Positions 1-11,390 are shown, counted from the first letter of the stretch. The stretch: DNA of 64,000 nt from Galeopsis tetrahit (GCA_963675135.1 OY776128.1:77258670-77322669); one strand, 5' to 3'. Translations and numbers: made by a program. The notes: generated by a model not told the origin, from the letters alone.

Positions 1-2
1 AT

Positions 3-314
3 AAAGCAAGATTAAGGAAATCTAAATTTTTTATACCAAGAATTTCTCAACTTACCCATGGTATCCGTCTGACGCTCGTGTCTCCGCTGCTCCAAAGGAA
101 TCGTCTTTGGGTGGAGTGTAGGGCTTTAAGCACACAAGATGGGGCTTGGAAAAGGGACAAGGAGTACACAGTTAGGCTGGTTAGGACGGATTTGATAAGA
201 GTAACTTTGCCTCCAAATGAAAGGGATTTGGCATTCCAGCAGTTGATCGAGACGAGGATCGAGCTTATTAGTGATGACTTTCCAGGGGTTTGGCGCTTAT
301 ATTATCGAGGGTGA
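3..314 (+). CDS. 3' terminal part of an unidentified protein-coding gene (partial)
   Basis: An open frame enters from the left edge and runs to a TGA at 312-314. It encodes about 103 residues of ordinary, charged, soluble-looking composition. Phrases such as WVECRALSTQDGAWKRDKEY and the C-terminal VWRLYYRG look like real protein. The frame is already open before the first GTG, so this is probably the last exon of a gene that begins outside the window. I do not recognise the family. No membrane segment, signal peptide or catalytic motif is visible. The 5' limit of the exon is unknown: part of the first 40 bases could be intron, since a T-rich tract ending in AG lies at about 26-40. The sequence turns AT-rich and non-coding right after the stop. 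Confidence 0.45.
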   Translation, partial: KARLRKSKFFIPRISQLTHGIRLTLVSPLLQRNRLWVECRALSTQDGAWKRDKEYTVRLVRTDLIRVTLPPNERDLAFQQLIETRIELISDDFPGVWRLYYRG

Positions 315-377
315 ATGCTACATCAACCGAATGACTAATCTAATAAAAATATTCTATCTTCAATTTCACTATTCTTA

Positions 378-794
378 GGGTGTGTTTGCAAGTGAGAGTG
401 ATTGATTCAAAGTGATTAAAATTGATTTTTATAGTAAAATTGAAAGTAGGTAGTATTTTAAAATCAAGCACTTCTAATCAATTTTTTATATGTTGTGGTG
501 TATGCCAAATCAATCACTTTTTTATAATTTTACAAAAAATACCTTTATTACATTTAAATAAATAATGGGCAAGAATAAAATATTATTTAAATTGTGAGGA
601 CAAAATTGTAAAATTAGTTAGTGTAATGATTAGAAGCACTTAGAAGTTGTTAGAAGCATGGAAAAGGGTGCTTCACCAAAATTGCTTTTAAGTAATTAAT
701 TTAATCATTTACTTGTGTTTGCAAACACTTCAAAAGTGATTGTATTTAAAAAAGAAGTGCTTTTAAGCAAATAGTAGTGCTTGCAAACACCCAC
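378..794. mobile_element. Harbinger/Tourist-like MITE with TTA target duplication
   Basis: Both ends read inward as a GGGTGTGTTTGCAAG-type inverted repeat. The left starts GGGTGTGTTTGC and the right, reversed, reads GTGGGTGTTTGC (10 of 12 matching). TTA flanks both sides (375-377 and 795-797). About 417 bp with no coding capacity. The 3-bp TTA duplication suits PIF/Harbinger. A hAT origin with a decayed 8-bp duplication is the alternative. Confidence 0.55.
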
Positions 795-881
795 TTATTT
801 TTTTACAATCACACTAATTTATCTTCGATCTCTACTCATCACTTATTTGTGTAAATTTCATTACTTTATATGTAAATAGTA

Positions 882-1144
882 CTCCCTCAGTCCCCTATAA
901 GTTTTTCACTTTCCTTTTATGGATGTCCCACAATAAGTTTCCCATTTCATATTTTTCCATTTTTGACATATGATTTTCTCTCTCTCAATCACATCACTTA
1001 CACTTTATCTATTATTTTATCATACTTCATCTCACACTCATCTATTATTTTCTCTCTCACCATCACATCACTTGTACTACATCTATTATTTAATCATATT
1101 TCTTAATCAAAACAACCAAAAGAAAGGGAAACTTATACGGGGAG
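882..1144. mobile_element. Stowaway-type MITE (Tc1/Mariner)
   Basis: The ends are CTCCCTCAGTCCCC on the left and CGGGGAG on the right, with TA on both sides (880-881 and 1145-1146). CTCCCTCCGTCCC-type ends with a TA duplication are the Stowaway hallmark. Length 263 bp, with imperfectly complementary arms and no ORF of its own. Confidence 0.8.
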
Positions 1145-1146
1145 TA

Positions 1147-2131
1147 TTATTTTCCCACCCCTTTACAAGACCCTATATATGTAATTTAATGGATAATTAT
1201 TATATATTTGAATAATTATAATATGTTATTTAATATAAATTTATTTTTCTGATGATGTTTTCAAAAAAATAATTTTATTTCTGAAAATTAATGAATACTT
1301 AATATTTAAGAAAAGGGAAATTATTTCCAGTAACCCTTTTCACTTTAAATTTTGTTTAAATGACCTTTGACTAAAGGCCTTTTAAATGAGGTTTTATGTT
1401 GACTAGACCTAGGCCTTTTAAATAAAGATCCCTTAAGAAAAATATCATAATCTTTAAAAAAAATAAAACTAGAATTAAAATTTTGAATCCATATGTATAG
1501 AGTAATTCGAATGCCACTTGGACGCTGTCCTATTTTAGTAATTTTGCCCAAAAAAAATAATTGTCCAGAATATTTTTGAATTTGTAATAATACACTTTTG
1601 GCCTTTAGTGACAAAATTCAGGTCTTAGTAACGTAATTTTGGTTAGAGTGAAAATAAATATTATAATTAAAATTGACCCGCGTTGATCCACAAATTTAAT
1701 ATTGCATATAAGTTTTTGCCATGTCACTTTAACCGAATCAAAATTATAATTCGAATTCTAAACGATTGCGCGATTGCAGATATTTAAATACTTATCAAAT
1801 CAAATTGAAAAATGTAATTATTCATTTCCATTCGTTTAACTAGAACGAAAAGAGCGATTGAGATGAAAAGAAAATGCTAGAAAATCAGATGAAATCAAAT
1901 TATTTAGAGGCAAATAGTCCACCACCTGGGATTCTTCAAATCGAAAAGAGGTCCAAATTAAAGATAAATATGAGTGTTTCTCCAGCCACCACACACATTC
2001 TGGCAAATATGAGGTGACAACAATAGTAGTAGTAGTTATAGAGTAAACTAAAAATGGGAAATAATTCAACTCCTAAAACTCTCTGCATCATCAAAACTCA
2101 AGAACAAGAACAATCATCATGCCTATCATAA
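1147..2131. other. intergenic, no gene seen
   Basis: AT-rich sequence between the MITE and the 3' end of the translocator gene. Open frames here lack codon structure and known motifs. The last 100-300 bp before 2132 should include the 3' UTR of the minus-strand gene. Confidence 0.5.
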
Positions 2132-3184
2132 TCAATTATGTGCCTCATTCTTCCTACCTCCAGTAATCTCTGTTTCCTTCTCTTCCAACAGCCTCCCCGC
2201 TTCTTCGTCGCCCTGCTGCGTCTTCTTCTGCGCTTCCTTCGCCTTCAACGCCTGCAACTTGCAGTGATTGTAATAAGCAACTCCCAAGAAAGCCAATCCG
2301 TAGCCAAACAGATTGATTGGAGTCACTGTATCTTTAATCACAGACCAAGAAAACGCAATCAACAGCCAATCCTTCACCACCCCTGCTACATTCATGGTCA
2401 GAGCAGATGTCTTTCCAACAAGCAGGAAAACAGCCAGGTTCAACGCAAATGCACACAACGAATTGCTACCAAATATGACATAATCGAAATGAAACGTCGA
2501 GGTCTCCTTCAGGATCGGAAACTCAACGAACATCCATGGGAAAAACAGGAAAATCAAGCAACAAGGAGCAACGTAATAAAGAGAAGTAATAGGATTCAGT
2601 GTAATTCCCTTGGAAGTAAGCAAGATCTGGATCATAACAAGCCTGGTAGCCTCAAAGGCCACCGCCCCCAATTGAAGAATAACTCCCCATGGATCGAATT
2701 TCGCCTCACCGTACGCGGCGATTCCCACGCCGATCGAGATCGAAATCATGTTCGTCATCGTCTCCGAATTGAAACTCTCCTTCTTACACAGAACACTAAT
2801 CGAATACACCGCAACCGGCATAAGCGCCTTAAGCATTTGAATAAATGACACAGAGAGGTAAATGTAAGCGGAATTTGATAACCAGAGGGATAGAGAGTAC
2901 AGAAATCCGATCGGAACAACCGATTTGAAATAAAAATCCCAAGTCATTGTAACAGGCTCAACGACCTGAAGGACGCGGACGAGAATGTAAGCGAGGGAAG
3001 AGCAAAACCCCATGTGAATCATGGTGAGGGAGATCGGGTAGGGCCAATTGTACATCTTCCGATCTAGAATGTATTTGTTGTAAACAATCACCATGAATGA
3101 GAGGAAGATCCATATGGAAACGTAGGTGTAGGAGAGCACAATCTTCTTCACAACGCCTTCGCTTAACGTGCCGCCCTTCCCCAT
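2132..3184 (-). CDS. probable sugar phosphate/phosphate translocator (TPT/NST family, KT group)
   Basis: A complete intronless ORF of 350 aa, the usual size and gene structure of the Arabidopsis At4g32390/At5g25400 group. It starts MGKGGTLSEGVVKKIVLSYT, as in that group. There are about nine to ten hydrophobic segments spread along the chain. Near residue 250-290 lies the hallmark VGKTSALTMNVAGVVKDWLL stretch of the drug/metabolite transporter fold, followed by the conserved PINLFGYGLAFLGVAYYNH segment. The hydrophilic, charged C-terminus (EAQKKTQQGDEEAGRLLEE) is expected to face the cytosol. Members are multi-pass transporters, mostly in Golgi or other endomembranes, that exchange sugar phosphates or nucleotide sugars; the substrate of this clade is not settled. 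The start is the only Met that keeps the conserved N-terminus. No disabling change is seen. A long antisense frame over the same bases is a shadow. Confidence 0.95.
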   Translation of the reverse strand: MGKGGTLSEGVVKKIVLSYTYVSIWIFLSFMVIVYNKYILDRKMYNWPYPISLTMIHMGFCSSLAYILVRVLQVVEPVTMTWDFYFKSVVPIGFLYSLSLWLSNSAYIYLSVSFIQMLKALMPVAVYSISVLCKKESFNSETMTNMISISIGVGIAAYGEAKFDPWGVILQLGAVAFEATRLVMIQILLTSKGITLNPITSLYYVAPCCLIFLFFPWMFVEFPILKETSTFHFDYVIFGSNSLCAFALNLAVFLLVGKTSALTMNVAGVVKDWLLIAFSWSVIKDTVTPINLFGYGLAFLGVAYYNHCKLQALKAKEAQKKTQQGDEEAGRLLEEKETEITGGRKNEAHN

Positions 3185-3486
3185 TGTTGAATCAGATCAG
3201 TGTGGGGAGTGTGTGTAGGAGGGTTATGGAGGAGGAGAAAGAGGCGTTACGAGTGATGCGAGAGAAGAGGTTTGGCAGGTTTGTTAATGGAGATTTCGGA
3301 ACGGCTGGATTTTGACTGAGCAAAAGGGGAATAGTATTCAATTTCATATGAATATGCAAACGTTGGCACCTCTTTCGGCTATCCAAGTGTAAAGTTGTTC
3401 AACGTCACATTTTATTATGGATGTAAATTACAAATATGTTTTATTATAAGCTACCTAAATTGATCTAACTCTTCATTTCGGTTATG

Positions 3487-4213
3487 TAGACATGCACACA
3501 AAATTCAAATAAGTTCGAACCGAAATCGTAAATTCAAAGGTTGGAGAATTTTAAAATCGTAATTGGTGGTTAATCGAGAAATCGACGGTTGAACTATTGG
3601 GTCGATCTTATTAAGCGCAGTGCGCCTGGTGCAAATGGCTTTCTTTTTTCATTATATACCAATCAAAATGGCCACCTCAATAGAATCATTACCAATGGCA
3701 CGATGTGCGCCTAAGTGCGAAAAGACAGTGCAACTGGTATAAAACATATCTCTATATTTAGAAGACTTCTTTGAGTAAGATCAACTATCATATGTTCCAA
3801 GTGCCCTCTATCGCCGAGGAGCCCGAGATGTCTTAACCTGACTTCCTGAGCTCAGTTGATTGTTGAAGTAGTAGCTCTGGATCTTCCCCTATACCGCTTG
3901 TTCGAATTGAGAGATCCAATGGCCTTGGCTTCTCTGTCTCTTTACAATAGCTTTCTCCCGGTCCTTTCCTACATGTGACGAAAGGTCCCCATCGCCTGCC
4001 CAGGAAGGAATGAAGGGAAAGTGCTTCTTGGGCTTGAATAATGATTTTGTTTTGGATTGAGAGGTCGAAGTAGTGAAATAGACAGAAAATCTTCCACACC
4101 TTTGGCTTAATCAAGAATTTAAAATTGGTGGTTTAGAAACTGATAGGTTGCAATTCCACCACCCAAAAAAATGAAACTGGTGATCCGTGAACCGTGAACT
4201 GTAGGCATGTCTA
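3487..4213. mobile_element. possible hAT-like element with TAGACATGC ends
   Basis: TAGACATGC (3487-3495) is matched by a perfect inverted GCATGTCTA (4205-4213). Inside the ends are GAACCGAAATCG and CCGTGAACCGTGAAC tracts of the kind common in plant hAT MITEs. TAG...CTA ends suit hAT, but the two 8-bp flanks match at only about half their positions, so the target duplication is decayed or absent. Most of its length is the GC-richer foreign-looking tract listed next. Confidence 0.4.
3765..4112 (-). other. GC-richer tract resembling organellar (probably mitochondrial) DNA
   Basis: This 350 bp block stands out from its AT-rich surroundings by balanced base use and lack of A/T runs. It carries a long open frame on - (to about 3833) with no family I recognise. 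The style (GCCTGCCCAGGAAGGAATG, CTTCTTGGGCTTGAATAATG) resembles plant mitochondrial intergenic DNA, so a nuclear insertion of organellar DNA is possible. This is an impression, not an alignment. Confidence 0.3.
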
Positions 4214-5247
4214 GGTAAATGAGCCCAGTCGAATTGAATAGTGTGAAGTTCACATTGATTGTCGAAAAACTTCTTTGAATCAGGTTCACGTGACTATTTT
4301 CTTCGAGTATCATTGCTGTGCATATGAAGTATTAACATTCTACATATAAATTATTACCGCTATCCATGTGAAGTGTAAATACAAGTCTCCCTCCTGTAAG
4401 AGAATCTTGTGTAGGATAAACTTTCACTTAACTCCACATTTGTATTTGAGAAGTGCGTTAAGTATAATATACTCTCCCAAATTCTTTAAGTGTCATTTTA
4501 GGCTTTAAATTTTTTTATAATTATTTATCATTTTAGCTATTTTCATGAACTTTCTTATCAACTTTCTCTCCTCCATAAATCTACATATTTTTAATTAGAG
4601 TGATACTATGTAATTAGTTGCATGCGACCATTGAAATTGAACTTCATTGAATTTGATAAAAGTTTTAAAGATTAAATTGGTTAAACTAACAAATCCAAGT
4701 GTATCAATGCGCATGAAAGAATTTGTTTTTAATTAAGAATTTATATTATTATTATTTATCTCTCATATCTTATGAAATGTCTCATATAAAATTTTACACC
4801 TATTTTTACTCAGAAATCTAAGTAACTTCATGTTATTAAGATTTACAACTCACTGTACACATTTAATAAAATTTATTTTAGAAAAATACCAATACTTGTC
4901 ATACTAGTGGAGTAGCAATTTATGTCCAACAATTACCATTATTTTTGCTATTTATGCTCAAAGTTGTTGAAAAACTTATTTCCGTATACTATAATTCCAA
5001 TAAATTTTATTTTAGAATGCTTATTTCACCATAATTTTAAGAAGAATCAACAATTAAGTCATATGTTAAATTGTTTCTCTCCAAATCCGTCATTTTGAAA
5101 TATGAATTGTCCTTCACTTCGCCCCAAAAAATGGTCTGGAAAGCATGTATCGTCGTTGCTCAAATCCTTTCGTGAATCGAGACAACTTTCAACCGTTTGG
5201 AGGTAAATTTAAAGACACGTCATATATTAAAATGACATCTTGAAAGA
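4214..5247. other. intergenic, no gene seen
   Basis: AT-rich sequence with no convincing coding frame, RNA gene or bounded repeat. A short tract around 5100-5215 has more balanced composition but no recognisable product. Confidence 0.5.
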
Positions 5248-6000
5248 GAGAAAATATCAATTTTGATCTTGTAACTTAGACCGAGTCCAATTTTAGTAAT
5301 GTAACCTTGTACTTTCTCAATTTTAGTTCTGATATTATCAATTTTAATCATGTAACTTGAGCATAGCTCAATTTTAGTCATGTAACTTTGTATTTTCTCA
5401 ATATTAGTCCTGCAACTTTGAACTAAAATTGGAGAAAAAAAATATTTAGGTCCTATAACTCTTACCTTTCTTGAAAAGCGTCCCGAAAAAATAAAAAATA
5501 AAAATTTGTAACTTAGTTAATTTACGTCATTTTTCTTTATTCTGTAAATTGTAAATAGTGACTTGTATTTTTTTTTTATCCACATGACAATTGTTTTTTA
5601 TGTTACACAAGTCAAGTTTGTCCACGTTACAATTTTCGTCGATTATTCATAATTTTTTTGCGCACGTGAAAAAAAACTTGAGTGGAACGATATCGTTTTG
5701 GTGTCTCCAGCAAAAGTGAATTAATGAATTTACAAAATTATGAGATGTAATTTTTTTTATCTTTTTGGGACTTTTTTTTTTTTTTTTTTTTAAGTGAAAG
5801 TTATGAGTAGTAAATAAAAAAAAAATCTTCCAAAATTGATATCGTCAAAACTAAAATTGAGAAAATACAAAATTTTAGGACTAAAATTGATACATTTAAA
5901 ATTTTAATTGAGAAAGTAATAACTAAAATTGAGAAAATACAAATTTACATGACTAAATTGAATTTGGTTTAAGTTACATAACCAAAATTGATATTTTCTC
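5248..6000. mobile_element. MULE-type MITE, GAGAAAATATC ends
   Basis: Inverted repeats of roughly 90 bp. The left reads GAGAAAATATCAATTTTGAT and the reversed right end reads GAGAAAATATCAATTTTGGT, and they stay similar through the following 'gtaactta...aatttagt' stretch. Length 753 bp, no ORF. The terminal sequence is shared with the 6805-9171 element, which has a 9-bp duplication. Here the flanks show no clear 9-bp duplication, so this copy is older or rearranged. Confidence 0.6.
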
Positions 6001-6795
6001 AAAGCACTGACCTGCAATTCGTAAAAAATGATCGAATTTTGGTCACCAAAAAATTACTATGAATAAATCTTCCAAATTTAAATATGTGAAATTGTACCAT
6101 ATAAAATAAAGTAGGCCGCCCCAACATTTAGTAGCTTAAAGCAAGCGATAAGGTAGAAGTAGCTCCGATGCCAATGGAGAGGAGAGGAAAAGCGACGGTA
6201 GTGATTGCGGCGGCGACAACCAGCGTGAGCGGCGGAGATCATGTGCAATCACCGCCCAAAGTGGGCCTCCGTCTGTCTCTCACTTGTGTGCAATATTTAT
6301 TTTGGGTTAAATGCATCACGGTTCACGGAGTACTCGATTTTCCGCGATAAATTCCATTCAAGATAATGTTAATTAAGGGCAATTAAATTAAATTATATTT
6401 AAGATAATGTTAATTAAAAGAATGGGTCGAAAGAGGCAATTAATTACATTTAAGGTCATGCTATTTATAATAATATTTAATTTGATAATAATAAAAGGGA
6501 GTAGCATGTGTCAATCACAATCACTATGGTATGCCAGGTATGGTGACTTTAATAAATTACTTATTTTAGTTTACTGTCATTTGACTCATTTGTCACACTA
6601 CAAATTTATCATTCATGAAATATATCTCAAATAATATCAAATTTTCATTTTTTTTTTGAAGTCATCAAATTTTCATTATTTGTAACAGTAAAAACACACT
6701 TTTTTTTTTCTGAAATAAAGATGCACCCTAAAGTAAAAACTATCACTAATACATTTCTTTTATTTATGCTCTTTTAGAAAGTGATAGAATCTACT
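6001..6795. other. intergenic; short GC-richer tract at about 6110-6300
   Basis: Mostly AT-rich. A tract near 6150-6270 is GC-richer and carries a 60-codon frame starting at 6168 (MPMERRGKATVVIAAATTS). It could be the relic of a first exon, but there is no recognisable domain and no downstream exon was found. It is not called as a gene. Confidence 0.35.
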
Positions 6796-6804
6796 TTCAA
6801 ATTC

Positions 6805-9171
6805 GGGAAAATATCAATTTTGGTCACCCAGTTTTACCTATTTTCATATTTGGTCACCCACATTTAGTCACTATCATAATTGGTCACCCAGTTATTATAT
6901 TCTATCAAAATTGATTACTCCGTTAGTCAATCTGTCATTGACTAACGGAGAAAGAGTTTTGAGGGTGAAATTTCTCAAAACCTAAGGTTAAAAAATTCCC
7001 ATGTCAAAACCTAAGGTTAAAAAATTCTCATGCATCTTCTAGAACTAATGAAACAAACGCATAAGCAAGAATGAAACATGTGCAAAAATTACCAATATTT
7101 ACATTATATAGAATGAAACATGTGCAAAAATTACCAATATTTACATTATATTTATAACTGATCAGGAGTTTTGATGCATCTTCTAGAACGTGGTCAGAAG
7201 GAGTTTTGATGCATCTTTTAGAACGTGAAACTTGCTGGGTAGTCAGAAAATAGAACGTGAAACTTGCTGGGCAGTCAGAAAATTTCAGTAAGTTTTTAAT
7301 AATTATTTAACTCAATTATGAATTCATTTTTTTTTTTGTTGGTTTACTTTTTATTTTACAAAAAATAGAAACTCAAGAGATAGAATGGTACTCTGTTTTC
7401 CAATTCTTGGTTTCATGTTGAATTTGTATAATAATTGAAGATATAAACTTATTTCAATTCATTTCCCTATTTATAATTATTGGAGCATAATTTGCGGTGA
7501 AGATTAATTGTAAAGAATTTTCTAAAATTATCCATTCAAGAAAATTTTATAAACTTATTTTTCATTCTAAATATTTTTCTATTAAGATTGCAGATTTCTT
7601 GAAAGGTTAGTCAAACAATTGGGCATTTAAAATTAAGGAGGGTGTATTCAATTGAGATTCTGTTGGATTTTTTTGGACTTTTAAAATCGGGGGTATTCAA
7701 TCCAGATTTTTAAAAGTCTTTCAAAATTTTGAGGTATTCAATACGGATTTTAAAAAGTCTTTAGAAATCTTTAGGTATTCAACAATCTATGGATTTTAAT
7801 ACTCTATGGATTTCGTTGGATTCTCTTCAAAAATATAAATAAATTTCACTATTCAAAATCTCTTATAAAAACTAGAGATTTCAACGGATTCTCTCAAAAG
7901 ACTATGAAAGAGAAGAAAAAAAAAAACTTGGCCTCACAGTTTACAAAATCGAAAAGCTGTCCATCTTCCTGCTCTTCTTCAAACAAAATATAATCAAGAA
8001 AACCAACATTATTATCGTGAAAAAGATTACATCTCTGTATTTTAAAATTATGTTATCTCTTTCAAAATATAGTATATCGGCACACCGTTAGGTTAGCAAT
8101 AATATATTCTCGATCGCCACCTAATTTATAGCATGGCAACCTTAAGATCTCAAGAACATTTATTCACAATGTTCAATCTTCGCCATGCATCATTAAGAGA
8201 TCTCAAGAACATTTATTCACAATGTTCAATTTTCGTCATGCATCATTAAAGAAATGTAATTGAGAGAATTTTTGGTATTTTCAAATAGCAATTCACAATT
8301 TTCAAAACGTTCCCATTTCAAACCCAAGCCGTCGCTCTAATGAATTTTCAGTCGAATAGGAAGATCAAGATTCACCACATGGAAGAGAAAATTTGGAATT
8401 GTTATGTGGGAACGTGAAAATGAAGATGAGAATAATAATGATAAATAATAAAATTTTTTTGAACTAATATATTTTTGGTATTTTTTCTAAATAATTTAGA
8501 TAATTTTTTTTATACACAAGTGTATTCGATATACGTTTGCATCAATAATTTTAGGGGCGTAGTTTATGAAAATTTATGTGAATCAATAAAAAAAAATGTG
8601 TATTTCAGAATCCCGTCAAATCTATGAAAATCCATATAAATCAATAAAAAAGTCAGTCAAACTCTGCATAGAGTCTATGGATTTTCTAAATCCACTGACT
8701 TTTTAAAGTCCAAAAAAATCCAACAGAATCTCAATTGAATACACCCTCCTAATTGAAATAAATTTCTATCCCCTGAGTTTCTCATTTCCTAATTAACTAT
8801 AAAATAAAAAGTAAACCAACGAATCACGTTCTACAAGATACATCAGAATTCCTTCTTACCTATTATATGAATTCCTTCTTACCTATTATATCACGTTCTA
8901 CGACATGCATCATAATTCTGACCTATTATAAATATAATGTAAATATTGATAATTTTTGTCCATGTTTCATTCTTACTTATGCGTATGAAAATGTTTTAAC
9001 CTTAGTTTTTGAGAAATTTCACGGCTCAAAACTCTTTCTCCGTTAGTCAATGACCGATTAACTAACAGAGTGATCAATTTTGATATAATATAATAACTGG
9101 GTGACCAATTTTGATAGTGTGATCAAATATGAAAAGAGGTAAAAGTGGGTGACCAAAATTGATATTTTCCC
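6805..9171. mobile_element. non-autonomous Mutator-like element (MULE) with 9-bp target duplication
   Basis: Starts GGGAAAATATCAATTTTGG and ends with its inverse. A perfect 9-bp direct repeat TTCAAATTC flanks it (6796-6804 and 9172-9180). The arms are similar for about 300 bp: both contain the 'ggtcaccca', 'ccgttagtcaat' and 'cctaaggtt' blocks in mirrored order, then an 'acattatat...atgaaacatg' block. 9-bp duplication plus long inverted repeats is the MULE signature. No transposase frame. The middle is occupied by the nested element at 7637-8749. Small local duplications lie near 7080-7270. Confidence 0.85.
7637..8749. mobile_element. Harbinger/Tourist-like element nested in the MULE
   Basis: Inverted ends of about 48 bp start GGAGGGTGTATTCAATTGAG on the left and its inverse on the right. 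TAA lies on both sides (7634-7636 and 8750-8752), the PIF/Harbinger duplication. Length 1113 bp without a transposase frame. It contains an internal direct duplication of about 53 bp (8145-8197 and 8198-8248). Confidence 0.8.
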
Positions 9172-9288
9172 TTCAAATTCTTAATCAGTTTCTTTTTATT
9201 TGTCTCAATTTTATCTATTTACACAAATCAATTTTTTTTTCATTTATTAGAGCATTAAAATATTATACTTTTATTTATTAATATACTA

Positions 9289-9524
9289 CTCCCTCCGTCC
9301 CAACTTAACTTTCATACCTATTTTTTCGGTCCTTTAGAAACTTTATCCATACAATATCTAAAATATTATATTTAATATTATTATTTTTATAGTACGTACA
9401 TACACACAAGTCAACTTACTTATTTATTTTTTAATAAAATTATATCTCAAAATTCTATTTATTATAATATTTTTTAAAAAAGGAGTGGACAGTAAGTATG
9501 AAAGTTAAGTTGAGACGGAGGGAG
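9289..9524. mobile_element. Stowaway-type MITE
   Basis: CTCCCTCCGTCCCAACTTAA at the left is mirrored by TTAAGTTGAGACGGAGGGAG at the right. TA duplication at 9287-9288 and 9525-9526. 236 bp, non-coding. Confidence 0.85.
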
Positions 9525-11139
9525 TAATAAATAAAATCTATAGTTACAAAATGTAATTAATGCTATTACTCTCTATTTATGGGGATAATTTGAATGGTTT
9601 GACCGGTACATTTACAAAAAATGAATTTAATGGTTGATGATGTAAGATAAATAAGAATTGTATTAGATAATCTATCTATATATATATATTTGTAAACTTA
9701 TAAGGTGCCACATGTCACCACTACACTCTTCTACCTCAATCTCTCTCTTCTCAAAATCCTTTCATTTCAAAATTTCTTCATCCTCCTTAATCTTTGCTTA
9801 ATATTTTAATCTCAACCCTACATTCTATATGTAATATGTAATCACAACCATCCATCATTACTTCAAGACCTATAAATATGTAGTGTCTATTAGTCACAAA
9901 TTCATTCTCAATGTTTGTCATCTCTTATTTATTTTTCTTCTTCTTTCGTCTAATCTAAGAATATGACGAGTATTATGACGATGAACAAAAAGACGATTTC
10001 AACATGATTGATGACAATGCTCAAGTTTTCATCTCAAGAGAGGTAGATTTGTCAATGAGAATTTTATAAATTATAATTCACAATCTTCTAGATATTGTTA
10101 TGACTTGAAATTTTTACTATGTTTAGTATTTTTTTTTTCTGGATATTTGAACTGTGTTCTATCTACTGTTGTTTATATGATCCGTTTTTTTTTTTTTTTA
10201 ATATATCTAATAAGTTGTTTTATGTTTCGTGTTTTCATTTGCAAGTCCTTAATTTTTATTGCTTGATTTTGTTAGATCGGATGAAGAATGACAAATGATG
10301 AAAAATACCAAGTGCAGTTTTTAAGTTTTGAATGAAAAGTGTCAACATCGATTTATTTAGTTTATGTTGTAATTTTGTAATTATCGTTTATAAAAGACCC
10401 CTACTACATCGATTTTATTTTTTTTGTAAATGTAAGTTCATTCGTCGGGGGTTATGTCACTAGATTTTTCTTTTGTTTGAAGTTGTAAATTTATGTATAA
10501 AATTCATCTTTTATTTTTATGTACTAGATTGATTATGTATAAAATTCATCTTTTATGTTCTCGCATTTCATTCAATGGTTTTAATTATGAATTTAAATTG
10601 ATGTATTCTTTAATTTTAGTTCTAATAATTAAGCTCAATGTTTATACACTTTCAAATATAATAATTCATTAATCTTATTTCTTATTTATTATGCCAGATT
10701 TCTTTAAATTAAGGTAAGATGTGGACTTTTTTTAATCCAATTTTCACGCCTAAAATTCTAAACATTTATATATAACCAAATTTAGTAAAACATTTAAATT
10801 ATATGTTGTTAAAACAGTTGTTACATTTATTACATAATTATCATAATTGAAAAGTATAATGGGTAAATATGTATCATAATTTCGATGATATGGTATAAAT
10901 TTGATTAATTAGTTGAATAATTTTTAATATATATATTTATTATATTATATTTATTCGATTATGAATTATATTTATTTTATTATAACATTAGTTTAAAAAA
11001 AAATCTAATCTCCCCCTTTATAGGAAAACTAACGCCCAATTCCTCAATTAAATTTAATTGTGGCATAATTGAGTCAATTATGCTTAGATTAGAATTACGA
11101 ATTCTCAAATCTTATTTTTAGATAAAATTAAAAATTAAT

Positions 11140-11390
11140 GGTAAAGTCTAGTATGCACTCGAGTGCATGTTGTGCACCCTAGTCTAAAGAAAAGTGTATG
11201 TTATTAAACTTGAAAAGTACAACACAATATTACTAAAAAGTGTAAGTCACTATGACTAAAAAAATTATTATACAGTTTAATAATTGAAAAGTGCAACACC
11301 ATTTACCAAAAAGTGTAAGTCAGTAAAACTGAAAAGTGCAACATGGACTAGGGTGCACAACATGCACTCGAGTCCATAGCAGACCAACCC
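11140..11390. mobile_element. MITE of the 'ctcgagtgcatgttgtgcacc' family, 9-bp target duplication
   Basis: Full copy: begins GGTAAAGTCTAGTATGCACT and ends GCAGACCAACCC. The central arms are long inverted repeats (CTCGAGTGCATGTTGTGCACC and inverse). Flanks AAAATTAAT (11131-11139) and CAAATTAAT (11391-11399) match 8 of 9. Non-coding; inserted inside the Helitron. Confidence 0.8.

Noticed and set aside
970..1215. 81-codon frame at the left
   Set aside because: Lies within a Stowaway MITE and AT-rich flank; no protein-like features.
2138..2848. 236-codon frame on + over the translocator gene
   Set aside because: Antisense shadow of the intact transporter; no family features.
3833..4114. 93-codon minus-strand frame as a protein gene
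   Set aside because: No recognisable family; better explained as part of a foreign-looking, possibly organellar insert.
6168..6350. Small gene MPMERRGKATVVIAAATTS
   Set aside because: GC-richer than its surroundings but no domain, no downstream exon and no promoter evidence; mentioned only in the spacer entry.
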